From positions 1 through 29,946 of the forward strand of contig CAZCGE010000092.1 in assembly GCA_964498125.1 (NCBI GenBank): a DNA stretch of 29,946 nucleotides. The letters are read 5' to 3'. Position 1 is the first letter of the stretch, and each line of letters opens with the position of its first letter. The stretch comes from CAMDBL01 sp964498125. Lineage in GTDB: Bacteria; Pseudomonadota; Alphaproteobacteria; Rhizobiales; Hyphomicrobiaceae. The translations under genes were made by a program, and so were the position numbers. Below, one piece after another: positions 24,329 through 29,946 of the stretch. The notes beneath the pieces were generated by a model, which worked only from the letters and a program-made list of their open reading frames with translations, was not told the origin of the DNA and did no database searches.

Positions 24329-25797
24329 TACCCCACGCTGCCCTCCAGCGAGATGCCGATCAGCTTCTGCGTCTCGGCCATGAACTCCATCGGCAGATGC
24401 TGCAGCACGTCGCGAACAAAGCCGTTGACGATCAGCGCCACCGCTTCCTCATCCGACAGGCCGCGCTGCTTGCAGTAGAACAGCGTGTCGTCGGAGATCT
24501 TCGACGTGGTCGCCTCGTGCTCGAAATGGGCGGTCGAGTTCTTGGCCTCGATGTAGGGCACGGTGTGGGCGCCGCATTTGTCGCCAATCAGCAGGCTGTC
24601 GCAATTGGTGAAATTGCGTGCACCCGTGGCCTTGCGGTGGGCCGAGACCAGCCCGCGGTAGGTGTTCTGCGAGTGGCCGGCGGCGATGCCCTTGGAGATG
24701 ATGCGGCTCGACGAATTCTTGCCCAAGTGGATCATCTTGGTGCCGCTGTCGACCTGCTGATAGCCGTTCGACACGGCGATCGAATAGAACTCGCCACGGC
24801 TATTCTCGCCGCGCAGGATGCAGCTCGGGTACTTCCAGGTAATGGCCGAGCCGGTTTCCACCTGGGTCCACGAAATCTTGGCGTTCCGGCCGCGGCAATC
24901 GCCACGCTTGGTGACGAAGTTATAGATGCCGCCCTTGCCGTTCTTGTCGCCCGGATACCAGTTCTGCACGGTCGAGTACTTGATCTCGGCGTCGTCGAGC
25001 GCGATCAGCTCGACGACCGCGGCGTGCAGCTGGTTCTCGTCGCGCGTCGGCGCCGTGCAGCCTTCCAGATACGAGACGTAGGACCCCTTCTCGGCGATGA
25101 TGAGCGTGCGCTCGAACTGGCCGGTGTTCTTCTCGTTGATGCGGAAGTAGGTGGACAGCTCCATCGGGCAGCGCACGCCTTCGGGGATGTAGACGAACGA
25201 TCCGTCGGAAAACACCGCCGAGTTGAGCGCGGCGTAGAAGTTGTCGCCCTGCGGCACCACCGAGAACAGGTACTTCTTCACCAGCTCGGGGTGCTCGCGC
25301 ACCGCCTCCGAGATCGAGCAGAAGATGACGCCGGCCTTGCGCAGCTCCGCCTTGAAGGTGGTGACGACCGAGACACTGTCGAACACGGCGTCGACCGCGA
25401 CTCTGGCGCCCTGCACGCCGGCCAGGATCTCGCGCTCCTTCAGTGGGATGCCGAGCCGCTCGTAGGTCCTGAGCAGCTCTGGATCGACATCGGCGAGGCT
25501 CTTCGGCCCCTCGGTGCCCTTGGGCGCCGCATAATAGTAGAGGTCCTGAAAGTCGATCTTGGGGTAATGCACCTTGGCCCAGGTCGGCTCGGCCATCAGC
25601 TGCCAGCGCTTGTAGGCTTCCAGCCGCAACTCCAGCATCCAGGCCGGCTCGGCCTTCTTTTTGGAGATGAAGCGGACGATGTCCTCGCTGAGCCCCTTCG
25701 GAGCCATCACGCTCTCGATGTTGGTCTCGAAGCCATACTTGTACTGATCTACGTCGATGGTCTTGACCCGATCGATCGTCTCTTGAACCGCTGCCAT
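24328..25797 (-). CDS. sufB: Fe-S assembly scaffold subunit SufB
   Basis: A 489-residue core scaffold subunit on which Fe-S clusters are built. The family landmarks are YKYGFETNIES near residue 19, YIPEGVRCPMELSTYFRIN, the cysteine motif LEGCTAP with Cys247 (the position of E. coli Cys254), and LFYCKQRGLSDEEA with Cys442 (the position of E. coli Cys405). All are present, so the protein should be active. It follows the NifS-like gene after 82 bp that hold two GGGGTCAGACCC repeats. Its stop overlaps the start of a small membrane protein, and sufC lies 3.3 kb further on. Confidence 0.97.
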   Translation of the reverse strand: MAAVQETIDRVKTIDVDQYKYGFETNIESVMAPKGLSEDIVRFISKKKAEPAWMLELRLEAYKRWQLMAEPTWAKVHYPKIDFQDLYYYAAPKGTEGPKSLADVDPELLRTYERLGIPLKEREILAGVQGARVAVDAVFDSVSVVTTFKAELRKAGVIFCSISEAVREHPELVKKYLFSVVPQGDNFYAALNSAVFSDGSFVYIPEGVRCPMELSTYFRINEKNTGQFERTLIIAEKGSYVSYLEGCTAPTRDENQLHAAVVELIALDDAEIKYSTVQNWYPGDKNGKGGIYNFVTKRGDCRGRNAKISWTQVETGSAITWKYPSCILRGENSRGEFYSIAVSNGYQQVDSGTKMIHLGKNSSSRIISKGIAAGHSQNTYRGLVSAHRKATGARNFTNCDSLLIGDKCGAHTVPYIEAKNSTAHFEHEATTSKISDDTLFYCKQRGLSDEEAVALIVNGFVRDVLQHLPMEFMAETQKLIGISLEGSVG

Positions 25798-25823
25798 GTC
25801 GTCTCCGTTGTTGTTCCGGCCTC

Positions 25824-25850
25824 GGGGTCAGACCCTGCGGGTCTGAATCC
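25824..25850. repeat. GGGGTCAGACCC palindrome, copy 2
   Basis: GGGGTCAGACCC with a decayed second arm GGGTCTGAATCC; the loop is TGC as in copy 1. It lies just upstream of sufB, between the repeat that ends the desulfurase and the sufB start. Confidence 0.85.
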
Positions 25851-25875
25851 CTGGCTCGAGCAATGATGTGTGCAT

Positions 25876-25926
25876 GGGGTCAGACCCTCCGATCTTGCCC
25901 GCCTCCGGCGGTACGGGTCTGACCCC
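25876..25926. repeat. GGGGTCAGACCC palindrome, copy 3, long loop
   Basis: Perfect 12-bp arms at 25876-25887 and 25915-25926 with a 27-base spacer. The spacer contains its own small hairpin (GCCTCCGGCGG region). It covers the stop codon and the last 15 codons of the NifS-like desulfurase. Confidence 0.85.
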
Positions 25927-27052
25927 GAACTGCAGGCGTCACGATGTCCCGCATCGCTGCGAGAAAGGTGTCGATATCGGTTTCGCCCGTTTCGTGTCCG
26001 AGGCTGATGCGGATGGCTGCGCGCGCGATCTCGGGCGCCTGCCCCATGGCCGCCAGCACATGGCTGGCGCCGACCTTGCCCGACGAGCATGCGGCGCCGG
26101 CGCTGACGGCGATCCCCATCAGATCCAGTTGAATGACCAGCGTCTCGGCCCTTTGTCCCGGCACTGCGATGCAGGACGTATTGGGCAGGCGGGGCGCATC
26201 GCAACCGACCACGACCCTGCCGGGAGCGACCGCCAGCAAGTCGCGCTCCAGGCGATCGCGCATTTGGCCGACGCGCGCCATGCCGGCGAACTCGGTCGCC
26301 ACCTCATGCGCCGCCGCGCCAAATCCAGCAATCGCGGCGACGTTCTCGGTGCCGCCTCTACGCCGGCGCTCCTGCCCGCCCGGAATTAACGCTGGCAGCG
26401 CCGTGCCATCGCGGACGATCAGTGCGCCAATGCCCTTGGGTCCACCGATCTTGTGGGCCGACAGGCTGACGAAATCGGCGCCGAGTGCGGCAAAGTCGAC
26501 CGGGATGCGGCCGAGCGCCTGGACCGCGTCGCAATGCACGGCCATGCCATGGTCGCGCGCACGTCGGGCGACATCGGCGACCGGCTGAATGACGCCGGTC
26601 TCGTTGTTGGCGAGCTGCAATGAGACGAGCGTGCGATCATCGCCGCAGCCCTGACCGACGCGCGCGATCACCTGGTCCGCGTCCACGGTGCCCGAAGCCT
26701 GAGCGGGTAGATCGATGATCTCGCGCCCATGCTGTCCATGGTCCAAACCCAGGTTGCTCAGCACCGAGTCATGCTCAATGCGCGAGACGAGGATTTTGGT
26801 CCACGGCCCCGCCATAACCCAGGCATTGGCTTCCGTGGCGCTGCTGGTAAAGACGATCTCCGAGGCCCGGGCGTTAACCAGATGTGCGATCTGTTCTCGC
26901 GCCGTCTCGACAATCGACCGCGCCTTCCGGCCTTCGGCATGCACCGAGGACGGGTTACCCCAAACGCCCAGTGCCGCACTCATCGCCTCGCGCGCAACTG
27001 GGTGCAGCGGAGCCGTTGCATTGTAGTCGAGGTATGTCCGTCCCTTGGTCAT
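25880..27052 (-). CDS. NifS/IscS-like cysteine desulfurase
   Basis: A 390-residue class V PLP enzyme. It begins with YLDYNATAPLHP (7-18), binds PLP through Lys201 in SLSAHKIGGPKG, and carries the reactive Cys322 in SAGAACSSGK. It belongs to the group I desulfurases, unlike the SufS further along, which is group II. Its ATG overlaps the iscR stop by ATGA, so the two are translationally coupled. This iscR-desulfurase-sufB order is known from alphaproteobacterial suf operons. The last 15 or so residues (VRGQTRTAGGGQDRRV) are encoded by a palindromic repeat and are probably not functional. Confidence 0.93.
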   Translation of the reverse strand: MTKGRTYLDYNATAPLHPVAREAMSAALGVWGNPSSVHAEGRKARSIVETAREQIAHLVNARASEIVFTSSATEANAWVMAGPWTKILVSRIEHDSVLSNLGLDHGQHGREIIDLPAQASGTVDADQVIARVGQGCGDDRTLVSLQLANNETGVIQPVADVARRARDHGMAVHCDAVQALGRIPVDFAALGADFVSLSAHKIGGPKGIGALIVRDGTALPALIPGGQERRRRGGTENVAAIAGFGAAAHEVATEFAGMARVGQMRDRLERDLLAVAPGRVVVGCDAPRLPNTSCIAVPGQRAETLVIQLDLMGIAVSAGAACSSGKVGASHVLAAMGQAPEIARAAIRISLGHETGETDIDTFLAAMRDIVTPAVRGQTRTAGGGQDRRV

Positions 27053-27510
27053 TCCGCAGGCAACTCCGCGTGATGGGTCGACCTGGCGCCGCGCGGCTGT
27101 TTCGGGATCCCGTCGATGACGTTTTGCAGCGTTACGTCGGACAGGAACGAGGCGATGTGGGCCCCGAGCGCATCCCAAAGCGCATGCGTCAGGCATTGCT
27201 TGTCACCCAGGCATCCGCCAGGGCCGGAGCCGTGGCACCGCGTCATGCGCGTGTCTTCCTCCACCGCCGACATGACCGCTGCCACCGAGATGCTGCCTGC
27301 TGGGCGGCCGAGCCGATAGCCGCCCGTGCGCCCGCGCGCGCTCTCGACCAAGCCGGCGCGCCGGAGCTTCAGGAACAACTGTTCAAGATAGGGCAGCGAG
27401 AGATGCTGGCGCTCGGCAATGGCCGACAGTGGCACGGCCTCATCCTGCCCATGGCGGGCGAGGTCAGCCATCGCCATGACGGCGTATCTTCCTCGGGTGT
27501 TCAGATCCAA
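27049..27510 (-). CDS. iscR: Rrf2-family iron-sulfur regulator IscR
   Basis: A 153-residue Rrf2 regulator. The N-terminus MDLNTRGRYAVMAMADLA is typical (compare MRLTSKGRYAV of E. coli). The winged helix covers about 1-70. The cluster-binding cysteines are C-x7-C-x5-C in CHGSGPGGCLGDKQC, with a histidine three residues after the last (CLTHALW), as in IscR; other Rrf2 proteins such as NsrR or RirA differ here. TTG at 27510 is preferred: GGAGG lies seven bases upstream; GTG at 27516 is possible. It should sense Fe-S status and control the operon it heads. Confidence 0.93.
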   Translation of the reverse strand: MDLNTRGRYAVMAMADLARHGQDEAVPLSAIAERQHLSLPYLEQLFLKLRRAGLVESARGRTGGYRLGRPAGSISVAAVMSAVEEDTRMTRCHGSGPGGCLGDKQCLTHALWDALGAHIASFLSDVTLQNVIDGIPKQPRGARSTHHAELPAE

Positions 27511-27671
27511 CGCCACGCCTCCACAAGATGAACAATGACCCAGCCGCCAGAACCGCCAGCCATGCAACACTTGCATGCCCACATGAGGTTCATGCTAAGA
27601 AGCGCCGGCTTGCAGGCTGCTCGTCGGCCTGCGTCCACTGCCGCGCCGATCAACTCATCCGTCTATATGGA

Positions 27672-27696
27672 AATTCCGAGTGTGGCAGTCAAGTAT
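27672..27696 (-). promoter_or_regulatory. Type-1 IscR binding site over the iscR promoter
   Basis: Read on the minus strand, this 25-bp site runs ATACTTGACTG, CCAC, ACTCGGAATT. Compared with the E. coli type-1 consensus recalled as ATASYYGACTR-www-YAGTCRRSTAT, 19 of 25 positions agree. TTGACT within it (27687-27692) is also a good -35, with CATATA or TATAGA as -10 at 27662-27669. IscR bound here would block RNA polymerase and so repress its own operon. Confidence 0.7.
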
Positions 27697-27828
27697 TCCT
27701 TCTCGGCCGTCCGAATTATGGATCGACATTGTCGGCTTGCGGGCCGGCGCAAGACCACCCGATGAATGCAGGACTGTCGCGTCCTGTTCGAGCCAGCCCC
27801 CGATGCCTCAACCGAAAGCTTTCTTTCC

Positions 27829-28509
27829 ATGCCGGAAGTGATGATCAACGGCCCCGCCGGTCGACTTGAGGCGCGCTACCACCACGATAGCGCCAGCGAC
27901 AGCCCGATCGCGCTGATATTGCACCCGCACCCGCAATTCGGCGGCACAATGAACAATCCGATCGTGCATCGCCTCTACTACATGTACCACGATCGCGGTT
28001 TCTCGGTGCTGCGGTTCAATTTTCGCGGTGTCGGCCGCAGCCAGGGCTATTTCGACAACGGTCCAGGCGAGCTTGCCGATGCGGCCTCGGCGCTCGACTG
28101 GCTGCAGCTGGTCAAGCCCGACGCCCGTAGCTGCTGGATCGTCGGTGTGTCGTTCGGCACCTGGATCGCCATGCAGCTTCTGATGCGCCGGCCAGAGATC
28201 GACGGCTTCATTTGCGTGGCCCCGCCAGCCAATCTCTACGATTATTCGTTCCTGGCGCCGTGTCCGTCATCAGGCCTCATGATCAATGGCGACAAGGACC
28301 GCGTGGTGCCTTCGAGTTCGGTCGGTGAGCTGTCCGCCAAGCTCAAGGTGCAGAAAGGCATCAAGATTGACCACGAGGTCATACCGGGCGCCAACCATTT
28401 CTTCGAAGGCGAGGACAAACTCAACGCGCTGATCACCAATGTCAGTGGCTACGTTGATCGGCGCATGGCCGCCAAGGCCGCCAAGCGACGGGAAGAGGAC
28501 GTCGAGTAG
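27829..28509 (+). CDS. Alpha/beta hydrolase
   Basis: A 226-residue alpha/beta hydrolase of the serine aminopeptidase-like type. The pattern LHPHPQFGGTMNN (31-43) is typical of a conserved proteobacterial group. The nucleophile is Ser108 in GVSFG, the acid is Asp155 or Asp157 in GDKD, and the histidine is His190 in GANHFF. There is no signal peptide. The start at 27829 is chosen because relatives begin MPEV then NGPAGRLE; the upstream frame to 27766 lacks family sequence. The ribosome-binding site is weak. It is divergent from iscR; the intergenic region between them is 318 bp. Confidence 0.88.
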   Translation: MPEVMINGPAGRLEARYHHDSASDSPIALILHPHPQFGGTMNNPIVHRLYYMYHDRGFSVLRFNFRGVGRSQGYFDNGPGELADAASALDWLQLVKPDARSCWIVGVSFGTWIAMQLLMRRPEIDGFICVAPPANLYDYSFLAPCPSSGLMINGDKDRVVPSSSVGELSAKLKVQKGIKIDHEVIPGANHFFEGEDKLNALITNVSGYVDRRMAAKAAKRREEDVE

Positions 28510-28556
28510 TGAAGCCTGTCTGTCGCATAGCCGGGCAAATTGCGAGCGGAGTGAAC

Positions 28557-29540
28557 ATGCGCCGTGGAATTGGACATCGTCAGCTGGTTTTGCTTCTGGT
28601 GATGCTTGCCGGTTTGTCCGGCGGCGCCGTTCAGGCGCAGGATTATCCCTCGAAGATCGTTCGCTTTGTTGTCCCGCAAGCTCCCGGTGGAACGACGGAT
28701 GTGCTGGCTCGCGCGTTCGCCGAGCGGCTGGGCAGGCGCTGGGGCCAATCCGTCGTCGTTGAGAATATCGCCGGGGCCGCAGGCAACATCGGCACGGCGG
28801 CGGTCGCCAAGGCGGCGCCGGACGGTTACACGCTGCTCGTCACCTATGAAGGTTCGCAAGCCATCAACCCGAGCCTTTATGCCAACCAGCCATTCGACTC
28901 GGTGAAGGATTTCCAGCCGATCGCGACCCTCGCCCAGGCCGCCTTCTACGTCATCTGCGATCCGAAATTGCCGGTCGCAAATCTGCGGGAGCTGCTGGCG
29001 TTCGCCCGTTCGCGCCCCGAGCCTATCACCTACGCATCCTCGGGCGTCGGCTCGGTCAATCATCTGGTCGGCGAGATGATCAAGGCGCGCACTGGCGTGC
29101 CAATGGTGCACGTGGCATTCAGGGGCGTCTCGGAGGCGATCACCAACATCACCGGCGGTCATGTGCAGGCCGGCGTCGCCTCGGTCCCCTCCGTGCTCGG
29201 CCAGGTGCGTGCGGGAACCGTGCGGGCTGTTGCCGTTTCCAGCGGGGCGCGCGTCAAGGTAACCCCGGACGTGCCGACCGTGGCCGAGGCGGGCCTGACC
29301 GGGTTCGACGTCAATCCGTGGTGGGGCATCCTGGCGCCGGCCAAGACCAACATGGCCATCGTCGCGAAAATCAATGCGGATGTCGCCGAAATTCTCGCCC
29401 AACCGGAGACGCAGGCGTTTCTCGCGCAACAGGGCGCCGAAGCCTTCGTCAGCAAACCGGACGCGTTCTTGAAGCTGCTCGAGGCGAATATTGTCATGTG
29501 GGCGGATGCCGTCGGCCATGCCGGCCTCAAGAAGCCGTGA
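28557..29540 (+). CDS. Bug/TctC-type periplasmic solute receptor
   Basis: A 327-residue extracytoplasmic receptor. Residues 1-27 form a signal peptide ending VQA. YPSKIVRFVVPQAPGGTTDV, GAAGNIGTAAVAKAAPDGYT and the PTVAEAGL motif are typical of the family. No transporter membrane subunits are near. GGAG five bases before ATG 28557 supports the start. It lies 47 bp behind the alpha/beta hydrolase and may be in one transcript with it. Unlike the receptor at 2357-3433, it has no proline-alanine tail. Confidence 0.92.
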   Translation: MRRGIGHRQLVLLLVMLAGLSGGAVQAQDYPSKIVRFVVPQAPGGTTDVLARAFAERLGRRWGQSVVVENIAGAAGNIGTAAVAKAAPDGYTLLVTYEGSQAINPSLYANQPFDSVKDFQPIATLAQAAFYVICDPKLPVANLRELLAFARSRPEPITYASSGVGSVNHLVGEMIKARTGVPMVHVAFRGVSEAITNITGGHVQAGVASVPSVLGQVRAGTVRAVAVSSGARVKVTPDVPTVAEAGLTGFDVNPWWGILAPAKTNMAIVAKINADVAEILAQPETQAFLAQQGAEAFVSKPDAFLKLLEANIVMWADAVGHAGLKKP

Positions 29541-29553
29541 CGGCGAAGGCCAA

Positions 29554-29582
29554 TGGGGTCAGACCCCGCGGGTCTGACCCCA
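29554..29582. repeat. GGGGTCAGACCC palindrome, copy 4
   Basis: Perfect 13-bp arms (TGGGGTCAGACCC and its complement) around the three-base loop CGC. It lies 14 bp after the Bug receptor stop and may serve as its transcription end. Confidence 0.9.
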
Positions 29583-29742
29583 TGCTCCGACGGCCCAGCC
29601 AGGGGTCAGCCGAACACCAGCTGCGCCGACCCTCGATGACGAAAGCCGTCGCCCGCCGATACAACGTTATAACGTTACATGTCGAAAGCAGAGAAATGTG
29701 CATGGGTGGACCAGGGACGTTTACCCGGCACCGAGGACGGAC

Positions 29743-29768
29743 GGGGTCAGACCCATGGGTCTGACCCC
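29743..29768. repeat. GGGGTCAGACCC palindrome, copy 5
   Basis: A perfect 26-bp palindrome with no loop (arms GGGGTCAGACCCA and its complement). It lies in intergenic DNA about 160 bp after copy 4. Confidence 0.9.
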
Positions 29769-29809
29769 ATACGCGCTAACTTTGGTCTGTTGGAGGGTGC
29801 AACCGATCC

Positions 29810-29934
29810 TCTGCGTCCCCGGACAAGCGATCCGACCGCGAGGTCGGAACGCGATGATCCGGGGTCTTCACTCTTCTGAGATGGGGAAGGCCCCGGCTCT
29901 GCGCGGCCACCGCCGCTTCGGCCGGGGACGCAGA
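29810..29934. repeat. Inverted repeat of Rhizobiales intergenic type
   Basis: TCTGCGTCCCCGG at 29810-29822 is matched by its exact complement at 29922-29934. A smaller hairpin, CCGACCGCGAGGTCGG, lies within, at about 29831-29846. The stretch has no gene; the rest of 29541-29946 also shows none. Confidence 0.7.
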
Positions 29935-29946
29935 TCGATAGGTAGC

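Noticed and set aside
24109..25866. 585-codon plus-strand frame opposite sufB
   Set aside because: sufB on the other strand is unmistakable, and the plus frame has no recognisable domain.

Overview
The window is GC-rich DNA with the gene content of an alphaproteobacterium, most likely of the Rhizobiales/Hyphomicrobiales. Three things point there: a suf operon of alphaproteobacterial type (iscR, a NifS-like desulfurase, sufB, sufC, sufD, sufS, sufT, sufA), two Bug/TctC-type solute receptors, and intergenic palindromes of kinds common in that order. This is inference from content. No rRNA or tRNA gene is visible.

Layout. 1-74: the 5' end of a probable IS1595-type transposase, followed by a two-copy intergenic repeat. 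287-7750, all on the minus strand: a catabolic-looking cluster that reads, in transcription order, IclR regulator, zinc alcohol dehydrogenase, RidA-type deaminase, GlcG/HbpS-like protein, metallo-beta-lactamase (MBL)-fold hydrolase, Bug receptor, Gfo/Idh/MocA oxidoreductase and RutD-like alpha/beta hydrolase. 8051-8483 (+): RNase P RNA with its own promoter. 8564-11758 (-): a 1064-residue one-pass membrane protein with four Sel1 repeats. 12108-12575 (+): a small exported coiled-coil protein that ends at a strong hairpin. 12651-15908 (-): small housekeeping or unknown genes (cupin, DUF1330, membrane protein, MBL hydrolase, TfoX-like, DUF924) lying behind sufA.

15908-27510 (-) holds the iron-sulfur cluster (SUF) locus. 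IscR overlaps a NifS-like desulfurase by ATGA, sufB follows, and then about 3.3 kb of accessory genes interrupts the locus: a small membrane protein, an orphan ParD antitoxin with a parE relic, an LVIVD-type repeat protein and two small unknown proteins. After that come sufC, sufD, sufS and sufT. sufA is separated from sufT by an opposite-strand membrane-protein frame. A good match to the E. coli type-1 IscR site lies upstream of iscR, which suggests autoregulation. 27829-29540 (+) carries an alpha/beta hydrolase and a second Bug receptor.

Two layers of structure sit over the genes. Five copies of a GGGGTCAGACCC palindrome are scattered in the intergenic DNA, and one of them encodes the C-terminal tail of the NifS-like enzyme. 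A 95-bp nested inverted repeat sits between sufC and sufD. The most interesting parts are the interrupted suf operon, the toxin-antitoxin relic inside it, and the RidA/RutD-like catabolic cluster. No clearly new defence or mobile system was found.
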